The notes beneath the pieces were generated by a model, which worked only from the letters and a program-made list of their open reading frames with translations, made no database searches and was not told the origin of the DNA. A program made the position numbers and the translations under genes. Source: Clostridium sp. 1001271st1 H5 (lineage in GTDB: Bacteria > Bacillota > Clostridia > Lachnospirales > Lachnospiraceae). Taken from it: a DNA stretch of 64,000 bases. The stretch spans positions 331,660 through 395,659 of the forward strand of contig NZ_SPHO01000003.1 in assembly GCF_005845215.1 (NCBI RefSeq). Reading direction: 5' to 3'. This document shows positions 53,808-61,453 of this stretch, piece after piece. Each line of letters opens with the position of its first letter. Position 1 is the stretch's first letter.

Positions 53808-53851
53808 GTCCGAACATTAAGCCTGAAATGCAGAAATTATGGCGCGGCCTA

Positions 53852-53880
53852 TTGCCAAGCGCCTCCATGTGTGCTATGAT
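53852..53880 (+). promoter_or_regulatory. ribU promoter
   Basis: TTGCCA (53852-53857), 17-bp spacer, TATGAT (53875-53880), about 20 bp ahead of the FMN aptamer. Confidence 0.7.
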
Positions 53881-53900
53881 GCAGCTATAATAAAATAAAG

Positions 53901-54011
53901 TTCTTCGGGGCAGGGTGTGATTCCCTACCGGCGGTAATAGTCCGCGACCCGCTATGGCGGCTGATTTGGTGCGATTCCAAAACCGACAGTATAGTCTGGA
54001 TGAGAGAAGAA
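53901..54011 (+). promoter_or_regulatory. FMN riboswitch (RFN element)
   Basis: The conserved RFN core is clear: TTCGGGGCAGGGTG, TTCCCTACCGGCGGTA, AGTCCGCGACC, then GGCTGATTTGGTG, TTCCAAAACCGACAGTATAG and GGATGAGAGAAG. The outer P1 stem pairs TTCTTC (53901-53906) with GAAGAA (54006-54011). FMN binding should favour the downstream terminator and reduce riboflavin uptake. Confidence 0.96.
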
Positions 54012-54035
54012 GATGTGTAAGCGGTAGATGAACAG

Positions 54036-54066
54036 GCCCCGGATTATTTGCGTATCCGGGGCTTTT
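54036..54066 (+). terminator. Expression-platform terminator of the FMN riboswitch
   Basis: GCCCCGGAT / ATCCGGGGC (9 bp) with TTTT tail, 24 nt after the aptamer. Confidence 0.9.
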
Positions 54067-54086
54067 ATAGTGCACGCATTCCGAAG

Positions 54087-54137
54087 GACATGTATCGCAC
54101 GTAAGCAGCCAAAATACGGCTGCCAAGTGCTCATAAC
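54087..54137. repeat. 51-bp direct repeat, copy 1
   Basis: Identical over 51 bp to the copy at 54182-54232 (period 95 bp). Each copy contains nested inverted repeats, GCAC...GTGC around GCAGCC-aaaatac-GGCTGC, so each can form a hairpin in DNA or RNA. It lies between the riboswitch terminator and ribU. Confidence 0.95.
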
Positions 54138-54143
54138 GAGCCA

Positions 54144-54179
54144 CTCCACTAGGTTCGTGAAAGACCTCACCAAGTGGAG
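54144..54179. repeat. Central inverted repeat between the 51-bp repeats
   Basis: CTCCACT-AGGT...ACCT-cacca-AGTGGAG: an 11-bp stem with a 5-nt bulge and 9-nt loop, exactly between the two repeats. The result is a hairpin-hairpin-hairpin arrangement. Confidence 0.8.
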
Positions 54180-54181
54180 GT

Positions 54182-54232
54182 GACATGTATCGCACGTAAG
54201 CAGCCAAAATACGGCTGCCAAGTGCTCATAAC
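54182..54232. repeat. 51-bp direct repeat, copy 2
   Basis: Second identical copy, ending 2 nt before the AGGAGG ribosome binding site of ribU (54235-54240). Neither copy occurs elsewhere in the window as far as I can see. Confidence 0.95.
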
Positions 54233-54247
54233 TAGGAGGATAGGAAA

Positions 54248-54874
54248 ATGAAACAGAATCGTTTGCTTAGTGTAAGGAATGTAACCGTCATGGCCATGTT
54301 TGGCGCTCTGGCGGCAGTGCTTATGATTTTTGAGGTGCCGCTGCCATTTATAGCACCGTCGTTTTACGGCATGGACATCAGCGAGGTGCCGGTGCTGGTG
54401 GGAACCTTTGCCCTGGGCCCTGTGGCAGGCGTTGTCATGGAGCTGGTGAAAATTTTGGTGAAGCTGATACTGAAGCCAACCAGTACCGGATTTGTGGGTG
54501 AGTTTGCCAATTTCTGCTTTGGATGCTCCCTCGTGCTTCCGGCCGGTATTATCTACAGGCTTAAGAAGACAAAGAAAGGGGCAGTTATGGGAATGGCGGC
54601 AGGAACCGTGATTATGACAATCGTGGCAGTGATACTCAATGCAGTTGTCATGCTGCCTTTCTATTCCCACTTTATGCCCCTTGACACCATCATTGCGGCT
54701 GGCGCAGCCATTAACCCTGCTATCAGCAACGTATGGACATTCGTAATCCTGGCCGTGGGCCCCTTTAATATACTGAAGGGAGCCATTGTAAGCCTGCTCA
54801 CCGCCCTGGTTTATAAGAGGGTCAGCGTCATCATCCATTCGGATTCAGGAAGACGGGCGGTTAAGGCTTCTTAA
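54248..54874 (+). CDS. ribU: ECF transporter S component for riboflavin
   Basis: A 208-residue integral membrane protein with about six helices, the substrate-binding S component of an energy-coupling factor importer. The start (RLLSVRNVTVMAMFGALAAVLMIFEVPLPF), the loop FYGMDISEVPVLVGTFALGPVAGVVMELVKILVKL and GFVGEFANFCFGCSLVLPAGIIYR match RibU. The FMN riboswitch upstream gives independent support for riboflavin as substrate. It needs the shared EcfA/EcfA'/EcfT module encoded elsewhere. Translation starts 7 nt after AGGAGG. Confidence 0.95.
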   Translation: MKQNRLLSVRNVTVMAMFGALAAVLMIFEVPLPFIAPSFYGMDISEVPVLVGTFALGPVAGVVMELVKILVKLILKPTSTGFVGEFANFCFGCSLVLPAGIIYRLKKTKKGAVMGMAAGTVIMTIVAVILNAVVMLPFYSHFMPLDTIIAAGAAINPAISNVWTFVILAVGPFNILKGAIVSLLTALVYKRVSVIIHSDSGRRAVKAS

Positions 54875-54901
54875 GGACAGACAACAGGCATGTGACGGGT
54901 A

Positions 54902-55792
54902 TCAGCCGCGGGAGGGGGCCTGTTTTACCGGAATCATCTCAATATACCCCCTGGCCCCAACCGGTTCCAGCTGAATCCTGGGATTTTCAGGGTCGGGAAC
55001 CAGGCCGATGACCGACAGGTCGTACCGGTCCATGGCTGTCTGAACCATCTGAATGGCCTGGCAGAAGTCCTCTTCCTCAAAGGGCTCTCCCTGAAACATG
55101 AGGTACCTGGCGGCAGGCAGCTCAATTATATCAAAACCCTCAGGCACAGGGCCGCTGTAGTCCGGGGCAACTTCCACACCCTGTACATACAGGGAGGTTC
55201 CCTCCGGGCGGTACTGCCTGGGAAGCCAGAGGCATACCGGTTCCCCGCTGATGGACCTGATGCTGGTGAGAAGCCCCCACACGTCACAGCCGGCTTCATT
55301 GCAGTAGGTCCAGTAATCCTCTGCGTTTACGCCGCGTTTAAGTATGACTTTGCGGGCTGGTTTTTCAATGACCTGAATAAATACATTTTTAATTTGTTCC
55401 ATATTCACTGGCTCCTTTTCTATGAATCTGTATTTTACGCCGTAGGGGGTCATCAGATAAAGGGGTACGGGATGTGCGGCGTACTCGCGGGGATTACAGC
55501 CAAATTCCCGGTGAAATGCCCTCTGATACCCGTCCACGCTTCCGAATCCCATGTCAAATGCGGCATCAATGATTCTGCAGTCCTCATCCCGCAGCCGCAG
55601 GGCGGAACGGGACAGCTTGAGGCGCCGGATATAGTCAGCCGGTGAAAGTCCGGTCAGCTCCTTAAAAAGCCTGGCAGAATACCAGGGAGAAAAATGGGAG
55701 GCTTCCGATAAATCAGCCAATGAAATGGCTTCCTGCCAATGGCTCTCTATATAATCCTGCATTCTCTGGACTGCTTCTATCCGCTCTTTCAT
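54902..55792 (-). CDS. AraC-family regulator with GyrI-like effector domain
   Basis: A 296-residue regulator: N-terminal AraC double helix-turn-helix (about 5-105: ISLADLSEASHFSPWYSARLFKELTGLSPADYIRRLKLSRSA, FDMGFGSVDGYQRAFHREFGCNPREYAA) and a C-terminal GyrI-like / SOUL-type small-molecule-binding domain (about 130-296: VEVAPDYSGPVPEGFDIIELPAARYLMFQGEP). The ribosome binding site is AGGAGGTGA. It is the second of two tandem reverse-strand genes of the same architecture and converges on ribU. The target is unknown; multidrug response is a family possibility. Confidence 0.91.
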   Translation of the reverse strand: MKERIEAVQRMQDYIESHWQEAISLADLSEASHFSPWYSARLFKELTGLSPADYIRRLKLSRSALRLRDEDCRIIDAAFDMGFGSVDGYQRAFHREFGCNPREYAAHPVPLYLMTPYGVKYRFIEKEPVNMEQIKNVFIQVIEKPARKVILKRGVNAEDYWTYCNEAGCDVWGLLTSIRSISGEPVCLWLPRQYRPEGTSLYVQGVEVAPDYSGPVPEGFDIIELPAARYLMFQGEPFEEEDFCQAIQMVQTAMDRYDLSVIGLVPDPENPRIQLEPVGARGYIEMIPVKQAPSRG

Positions 55793-55865
55793 CTATATCA
55801 CCTCCTGCATTTAAGATTATACTGAACCGGGAAAAGGAATTCTCGACTATTCTTGCACAGATTGG

Positions 55866-56810
55866 CTATAAGATGGGAATCCAGTATTCAATCAGACTCT
55901 TTCCGTCCTGCCCTGTTTTTTCCCCGTATTTTGCAAAGTCATACATGGCTTCGCTGTTTAACCGGCAGGTGGATTGGGGAAACCACACTTTATAGATGTA
56001 TTCAGCCACAGGCTGCAGGCTGTCCTCACACCGTCCCCTGAAGCAGAACACAATATATCGGGAGGCGGGAAGCACCTTCCGCACCATTCCCGCCGGAAGG
56101 TCTGCCTGGACGCCGGTGCTGCGGACTCCGGAAAAGGGCCGTGAGGCATTCCGGATTTGGGCGTCAGTACAAGAGGGAGAGGTATCCCGGATTTGGGCGG
56201 CAGCATAATAATCAAAGGCCGGCTGTCTTTTTCCATCCATATCCCAATTCGTGTAATCATTGAGCCCAATGAGAAATTCCATCTCGGTCCGGCCCGGAAT
56301 CAGATGCTTTTTTGCATGTATCCGCCGCCAGCAGGTTCCTATAACAAAAAATCCCAGGCGCGTATTTCTGCAATAGCCGGCCAGACAGATGGCCTCGCTG
56401 TCAGCGGTCCGTATATCCATCACCGCGTCTCCTCTCAGATAATCCTTCCCGTCCACCGTGAATTTTAACTGGAATGGATGGAAGTCCCCCCTTTTCCTGA
56501 ATGCATCAGGACTGCATCTGAATACGGATTTAAAACCAGCGCTGAAGGAACGCTGGGTTTCATATCCCGCGGACAGGGCTATATCCAGAATGGGCCTGCC
56601 GGTAAAGACCAGCGCCCTGGCAGCTTCGGTGAGCCGCCTTCTCTGGATGTAGCCATGTACGGTAAAGCCTGTGATGCTTACAAACATTTTGCTCAGATGG
56701 TATTTCGAATAATTTGCCTGCCTGGCCACGCTGTCAAGGGTCAGGTCTTCTTCCAGATGGCTGTCTATATAGTCCACAGCCTCCCGGATGGTTTCAAGAT
56801 TTGTCTTCAT
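55866..56810 (-). CDS. AraC-family regulator with GyrI-like domain (paralogue)
   Basis: A 314-residue protein of the same layout: AraC helix-turn-helix at about 5-105 (LTLDSVARQANYSKYHLSKMFVSITGFTVHGYIQRRRLTEAARAL) and a GyrI-like domain (about 130-314). A short in-frame internal duplication (AQIRDTSPSC / AQIRNASRPF) lies near residue 215. A GTG three codons upstream overlaps the AGGGG ribosome binding site, so the ATG at 56810 was chosen. With the neighbouring gene it forms a pair 73 nt apart, likely an old tandem duplication. Confidence 0.89.
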   Translation of the reverse strand: MKTNLETIREAVDYIDSHLEEDLTLDSVARQANYSKYHLSKMFVSITGFTVHGYIQRRRLTEAARALVFTGRPILDIALSAGYETQRSFSAGFKSVFRCSPDAFRKRGDFHPFQLKFTVDGKDYLRGDAVMDIRTADSEAICLAGYCRNTRLGFFVIGTCWRRIHAKKHLIPGRTEMEFLIGLNDYTNWDMDGKRQPAFDYYAAAQIRDTSPSCTDAQIRNASRPFSGVRSTGVQADLPAGMVRKVLPASRYIVFCFRGRCEDSLQPVAEYIYKVWFPQSTCRLNSEAMYDFAKYGEKTGQDGKSLIEYWIPIL

Positions 56811-56882
56811 GTTTATCACCCCTATCCAGTATATAATATCTGCATCCGCGAAGTTTCACATTTCTTGCGGATATAAGCAGAA

Positions 56883-56915
56883 AAATCACCACGGAACATA
56901 AAACCGTGGTGATTT
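56883..56915 (-). terminator. Terminator of the MBL gene
   Basis: AAATCACCACGG / CCGTGGTGATTT, a 12-bp stem with 9-nt loop and T-tract on the reverse strand, located after the metallo-hydrolase gene. Confidence 0.85.
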
Positions 56916-56958
56916 CGCATCTCATGATATGACCATGCAATACCGTATACCCTTCAGG

Positions 56959-57768
56959 TTACAGGGGAATGATTTCACCGTCATCCGGCACAAGCAGGTT
57001 GCCGTGATAGTACTGCCTGCCTTCGGATGTATAAAGGGATTTGCGCTCTGCCAGGTGTTTGTCCTCGGTATGCCATAATACAAGGTTGGGGATGGAGAGT
57101 TCCTCCCCCAGCTCGCAGGCCTCCTTCACCGTGCTGTGGTGCTTTTCGTAGGGCTCGAATATCTCACGGTCCCGGTACAGACAGAATGCCTCGTGGAGCA
57201 GCCAGTCGCTGCCCTCCACATAGGGGCGGCACTCTGCATTATAGGGTTCGTCGCCTGCGCAGGTGAATCTGCGGCCGTTTTTCAGGATGGTGGTAAAACC
57301 GAACTGTCTGGCCTTGGTAGACAGGATGTCAAAGAAGGTGACATCATAGTCCAGGATACGGACTGTCTCGCCGTCCTCCACAGGCACCAGGAAAATGCGG
57401 CTTCCAATCATCTTATAAAACTTGCCCTGAATGGTCAGGCGGCAGATGGTGGAGATGGTATCCACCAGTCCCTGGTGGCAGTAAATCTGCAGTTCTCCTT
57501 CATACTTCCCTTTTTTCATGGCGGCAGCCACCATGCGCACCATCCAGACAATACCCATGATATGGTCCGTGTGCTCATGGGTCACGAAAATGTTGTGGAT
57601 ATGGCACAGGTCCACATCCATATCCTCCAGAATGCGCAGGATGCCGTTTCCGCCTCCTGCATCCACCATGAAATATTCATCCCCGTCCTTTATTGCAAAA
57701 CAGGTGTTATAACAGCGGGTGGCCTGGGCATTTCCTGTTCCAAATACGTATAATTCCTCCATTGGCAT
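56959..57768 (-). CDS. Metallo-beta-lactamase fold hydrolase (RNase Z-like)
   Basis: A 269-residue cytoplasmic enzyme with the MBL zinc motif VTHEHTDHIMG (about residue 60), preceded by DGDEYFMVDAGGGNGILRIL, and later GRRFTCAGDEPYN, LLHEAFCLYRD, HHSTVKEACELGEEL and LWHTEDKH, supplying further metal ligands. The layout resembles the RNase Z/ElaC-like branch, although a tRNA-processing exosite is not obvious. Substrate uncertain. AGGAGA precedes the ATG. It is divergent from fbp with a 120-nt AT-rich region between them. Confidence 0.88.
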   Translation of the reverse strand: MPMEELYVFGTGNAQATRCYNTCFAIKDGDEYFMVDAGGGNGILRILEDMDVDLCHIHNIFVTHEHTDHIMGIVWMVRMVAAAMKKGKYEGELQIYCHQGLVDTISTICRLTIQGKFYKMIGSRIFLVPVEDGETVRILDYDVTFFDILSTKARQFGFTTILKNGRRFTCAGDEPYNAECRPYVEGSDWLLHEAFCLYRDREIFEPYEKHHSTVKEACELGEELSIPNLVLWHTEDKHLAERKSLYTSEGRQYYHGNLLVPDDGEIIPL

Positions 57769-57888
57769 CTCTTCTCCTTAGAAAAAATTTAGATAATCTT
57801 AAACCTTTGTTCAGCTGGAAAAACTTTTCATTTCATTAAGAATATGTTACTATAACTTTAAATAAAATGCAATTGGGATTGGGGGAAT

Positions 57889-59832
57889 ATGATGATGAGG
57901 GATTTGGCATATCTTAAGCTCCTGGCAAAAGAATACCCCACAGTTAAGGAAGCCACCAGCGAAATTGTCAATCTGACAGCGATTTGCAGCCTTCCGAAGG
58001 GAACAGAATACTTTTTCAGCGACCTGCACGGGGAGTATGAGGCGTTCATACACCTGCTGCGGTCTTCGTCCGGTATCACCAGGGAGAAAATCAAGGAGAC
58101 ATTCGGCCACCTGATTCCGGAGGAGGAGCAGGTACAGCTGGCCAACCTGATTTATTATCCGGAGCGGAACCTGGCCCGTATGATGAAGCAGGGGCACTAC
58201 ACCGAGGATTGGCAGAAAATCACCATCTACCGCCTGGTACAGAGCTGCAAGGAGGTGTCCTCCAAGTACACCCGCTCCAAGGTCCGCAAAAAGATGCCGC
58301 AGGAATTTGCCTACATCATTGACGAGCTGCTTCACGTGGACTACAACGACGATAACAAGAAACTGTACTATAACGAAATCATACATTCCATCATTGAGAA
58401 TGATACGGCGGACAAGTTCATCATTTCCCTGTGCCACCTGATTCAGAACCTGACCATTGACAATCTGCACATTATAGGGGACATCTATGACAGAGGTCCC
58501 AGGGCGGACATCATTATGAATGAGCTCATGTGCTTCCACGATGTGGACATACAGTGGGGGAACCATGATATTTCCTGGATGGGTGCAGCCACAGGCAATC
58601 TGGCCTGCATCTGCAATGTGCTGCGCATTGCCATCAGCTACAACAGCTTTGATGTGCTGGAGGATGGCTACGGTATCAATTTAAGGCCACTTTCCATGTT
58701 TGCGGCCAAGGTGTACCAGGAGGACCCCTGTACGCGGTTTATGCCCAAGATTCTGGACGAGAACATCTATGATGCGGTGGACCCCGGTCTGGCTGCCAAG
58801 ATGCACAAGGCCATTGCCGTGATTCAGTTCAAGGTGGAGGGCGCCATGATTAAGCGCCATCCCGAGTATGAGATGGACGACAGGGTTCTGTTGTCCTGTA
58901 TTGATTTTGAGAAGGGAACCGTGGTGATAGACGGGAAGACATTTCCTATGATGGATATGAATTTCCCCACCGTGGACCCCAAGAATCCCCTGGAACTGAG
59001 CCGGGGGGAGAAGGAGCTGCTGCGCACCCTGCAGGCCTCCTTTAAGCACGGGGAACTGCTGCATAAGCATATAAGGTTCCTGTATTCCCATGGAGCCATC
59101 TATAAATGTTATAATTCCAATCTCCTTTACCATGGCTGTATCCCCATGAAAAAGGATGGTTCTTTCGATACCATTACCATGAATGGGGTATCCTATGGAG
59201 GGAAGGAGCTGATGGACTTCTTTAACCAGCAGGTGCAGAATGCCTATTTCATGCCTGAGGGAACACCTGGAAAGGAACTGGCCATGGACATGATGTGGTA
59301 TCTGTGGTGCGGGGCAAAATCCCCGGTGTTCGGCAAGGATAAGATGACCACCTTTGAACATTATTTTGTGGAGGATAAATCCACCCACAAGGAAGTGATG
59401 AATCCCTACTACCAGCTGAGCCTGAAGGAAGAATTCTGCAACCGCCTGCTGGAAGAGTTCGGGCTACCCGTGGAGGGCTCCCACATCATCAACGGCCATG
59501 TGCCTGTAAAGCTGAAGGACGGGGAGAAGCCCATGAAAGCGGGCGGGAAGCTGTTCATCATTGACGGCGGTCTGTCCAAGGCTTACCAGAGCACCACGGG
59601 CATTGCTGGATATACATTGATTTATAATTCCCACCACCTGGCCCTGGCGGAGCACAGGCCCTTTGACCCAAAGAAGGAGAGCACTCCCAAGGTATCCGTG
59701 GTAGAGAAGGTAAAGAGCAGGGTGATGGTGGCTGATACGGATAAAGGAAAAGAATTAAAAGGACAGATAGCCGATTTGAAGGAGCTGGTAGCTGCCTACA
59801 GAGAGGGAACGATTAAGGAAAGGGTTGAGTAA
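57889..59832 (+). CDS. fbp: Fructose-1,6-bisphosphatase, class III
   Basis: Gluconeogenic phosphatase of the Firmicutes-specific class III (calcineurin-like metallophosphoesterase fold). The 647-residue length is typical. Motifs: FFSDLHGEYEAF (metal ligands DxH), IIGDIYDRGPRADIIM, VDIQWGNHDISWMGAA, and downstream HIINGHVPVKLKDGEKPMKAGGKLFIIDGGLSKAYQ. It starts with three Met codons in tandem behind GGGGGAA. The last base of its stop codon is the first base of the DUF1700 gene, so the two are coupled. Confidence 0.96.
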   Translation: MMMRDLAYLKLLAKEYPTVKEATSEIVNLTAICSLPKGTEYFFSDLHGEYEAFIHLLRSSSGITREKIKETFGHLIPEEEQVQLANLIYYPERNLARMMKQGHYTEDWQKITIYRLVQSCKEVSSKYTRSKVRKKMPQEFAYIIDELLHVDYNDDNKKLYYNEIIHSIIENDTADKFIISLCHLIQNLTIDNLHIIGDIYDRGPRADIIMNELMCFHDVDIQWGNHDISWMGAATGNLACICNVLRIAISYNSFDVLEDGYGINLRPLSMFAAKVYQEDPCTRFMPKILDENIYDAVDPGLAAKMHKAIAVIQFKVEGAMIKRHPEYEMDDRVLLSCIDFEKGTVVIDGKTFPMMDMNFPTVDPKNPLELSRGEKELLRTLQASFKHGELLHKHIRFLYSHGAIYKCYNSNLLYHGCIPMKKDGSFDTITMNGVSYGGKELMDFFNQQVQNAYFMPEGTPGKELAMDMMWYLWCGAKSPVFGKDKMTTFEHYFVEDKSTHKEVMNPYYQLSLKEEFCNRLLEEFGLPVEGSHIINGHVPVKLKDGEKPMKAGGKLFIIDGGLSKAYQSTTGIAGYTLIYNSHHLALAEHRPFDPKKESTPKVSVVEKVKSRVMVADTDKGKELKGQIADLKELVAAYREGTIKERVE

Positions 59833-60335
59833 TGAGCAGGACAGAATTTTTGCAGGGACTAAAAAGCGAGCTGGAAGGACGGGTGCCCTATTCCGTCATA
59901 CAGGAGAATTTGAGGTATTATGACTCCTATATCATGGAGGAGGCTGCCAGGGGCCAGACAGAGGATGAGGTCATAGAGAGTCTGGGAGGCCCTAGAATCA
60001 TAGCCAGGACCATAGTGGATGCAGTCCTAGACACCGAGGACAGGCCGGACGGATTTGATTCCTTTGAATCAGATGCAGCCTACCGGACCGGGTCAGCAGG
60101 CGGCAGCCAGGAAGAACGGGAGCCGTTTGGCAGCAGGAACCGGGAGGTCCATTATGTGGACTTCAGCAAATGGTATGTCAGGCTCATTGCCGGGCTGGTG
60201 GTATTCCTGGTTATATTCCTGGTAATGACCGTGTTCTTCGGCATCATGGGACTGGCCGGCTGGATTCTGTCTTATATATGGCCGGTGCTGCTGGTCATGC
60301 TGGCCGTGTGGATGTTCAGGGGACCCAGAAGATAA
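59832..60335 (+). CDS. DUF1700-family membrane protein
   Basis: A 167-residue protein with an N-terminal HAAS-type helical domain (EFLQGLKSELEGRVPYSVIQENLRYYDSYIMEEAARGQTEDEVIESLGGPRIIARTIVD, about 3-65) followed by a polar linker and two C-terminal transmembrane segments (about 117-140 and 142-160). HAAS proteins often partner with PadR-type regulators, but none is adjacent. Coupled to fbp by a one-base overlap (TAATG). Function unknown. Confidence 0.85.
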   Translation: MSRTEFLQGLKSELEGRVPYSVIQENLRYYDSYIMEEAARGQTEDEVIESLGGPRIIARTIVDAVLDTEDRPDGFDSFESDAAYRTGSAGGSQEEREPFGSRNREVHYVDFSKWYVRLIAGLVVFLVIFLVMTVFFGIMGLAGWILSYIWPVLLVMLAVWMFRGPRR

Positions 60336-60363
60336 TCAGCGGATAATAAGACGCTGATATTAC

Positions 60364-60392
60364 AGGAGCTGTTAAAAAGCAGCTCCTTTTTC
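60364..60392 (+). terminator. Terminator after fbp-DUF1700
   Basis: AGGAGCTG / CAGCTCCT with TTTTT tail. A second inverted repeat ATCAGCG / CGCTGAT lies just upstream. Confidence 0.88.
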
Positions 60393-60421
60393 TTGACAAA
60401 AATGTGAATAAATAATATACT
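60393..60421 (+). promoter_or_regulatory. Promoter of first NlpC/P60 gene
   Basis: TTGACA (60393-60398), 17-bp spacer, TATACT (60416-60421), immediately after the preceding T-tract. Confidence 0.8.
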
Positions 60422-60493
60422 GATTTTAATAAACGTAATATTTGCGTAATATTTACATTTTCAGGAAAATAGATGGCAGTTAGGAGAATCAGC

Positions 60494-61213
60494 GTGAACA
60501 TAAGGGGATTAAGGAAAGGAATCATAAAGGCATCGGGATTTATGTGCCTGTGTGCAGGACTGTGGGTGATGAACCCCATGGACAGCCAGGCAGCCGTAAG
60601 ACAGGCAGAGGTCCAGACACGGTCCTCCTATGTGGTGAAGATAGAGGCGCCCGCCGTGGACGTACACAGAAGCGCCAGCGAGGGTTCTGCCAGACAGGGC
60701 CAGGTCATGAGAGGGCAGACCTATGAAGTCCTGGGCAGGACGGAACAGGGCTGGGTCAAGATTCGCACCGGCGGAAGAGAAGGGTACATAAAGACATCAG
60801 GTAATGCCACATTGGTGGAAAAAGCCCATGAAACCGTGGATGAGAATGCCAAGATGCGCCGCCAGGTAGTTGAGTATGCCCTTCAGTTCGTGGGCGGACG
60901 TTACCAGTACGGCGGAGTGGACCCCAATAAGGGTGTGGACTGCTCCGGCTTTACCAGATACGTGCTGGGCAAGGCGGCATCCATCAGCCTTCCCCACTCA
61001 TCCACAGGACAGTCCTCCTACGGAAAGGCTGTGACAGAGGACCAGATGCAGCCGGGGGACCTGCTGTTTTATGCCGGGGGCGGCGGTATCAACCATGTAG
61101 CCCTGTACATAGGAAACGGGGAAGTGGTACATGCATCCACAGAGAAGACGGGAATCAAGACCTCCCCATATGATTACAGAAAACCAGTTAAGATTGTGAG
61201 CCTGCTGTCCTGA
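60494..61213 (+). CDS. Secreted SH3b-NlpC/P60 peptidoglycan hydrolase
   Basis: A 239-residue exported endopeptidase that cuts peptide stems of peptidoglycan. Signal peptide (GFMCLCAGLWVMNPMDSQAA, to about 34), a bacterial SH3 domain (about 45-105: VDVHRSASEGSARQGQVMRGQTYEVLGRTEQGWVKIRTGGREGYIK) and an NlpC/P60 domain (about 120-239) with catalytic Cys in GVDCSGFTRYVL and His in INHVALYIGNGEVVHAST. A GTG at 60494 is favoured because AGGAGA lies 6-7 nt upstream; an ATG at 60473 in frame, behind a weaker AGGAAAA, is an alternative. A close paralogue follows. Confidence 0.92.
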   Translation: MNIRGLRKGIIKASGFMCLCAGLWVMNPMDSQAAVRQAEVQTRSSYVVKIEAPAVDVHRSASEGSARQGQVMRGQTYEVLGRTEQGWVKIRTGGREGYIKTSGNATLVEKAHETVDENAKMRRQVVEYALQFVGGRYQYGGVDPNKGVDCSGFTRYVLGKAASISLPHSSTGQSSYGKAVTEDQMQPGDLLFYAGGGGINHVALYIGNGEVVHASTEKTGIKTSPYDYRKPVKIVSLLS

Positions 61214-61230
61214 GACAGCGGGCTTTTTTT
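61199..61230 (+). terminator. Terminator overlapping the stop codon
   Basis: AGCCTGCTGTC / GACAGCGGGCT with a CTGA loop that contains the TGA stop of the hydrolase gene, followed by TTTTTT. The last coding residues form the 5' arm. Confidence 0.9.
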
Positions 61231-61341
61231 GGTTTGGACCTGCGGGAAGAGTTGTTAAAGGGGAAAAGTTCATTTTTAATTCAAAATCACTACATAAAAT
61301 GTTAAAAATAATGAAGGAAATATTAAATATGTCTAAAATTG

Positions 61342-61369
61342 TTGACGTAAGACAAAATTGTGATATAAT
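61342..61369 (+). promoter_or_regulatory. Promoter of second NlpC/P60 gene
   Basis: TTGACG (61342-61347), 16-bp spacer, TATAAT (61364-61369) with an extended -10 TG. The roughly 80-nt leader has AAACTC (61406-61411) complementary to GAGTTT next to the ribosome binding site, a weak candidate for translational control. Confidence 0.8.
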
Positions 61370-61453
61370 ACATTTGTAATGAATGTAACAATTATGTAAT
61401 AAATAAAACTCCGGCTACATTCAGCATAAAACCATGATGGGAGAGTTTCTTCA

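Noticed and set aside
54087..54232. CRISPR array made of the two 51-bp repeats.
   Set aside because: Only two units, repeat too long, spacer itself forms a hairpin, and no cas genes nearby.
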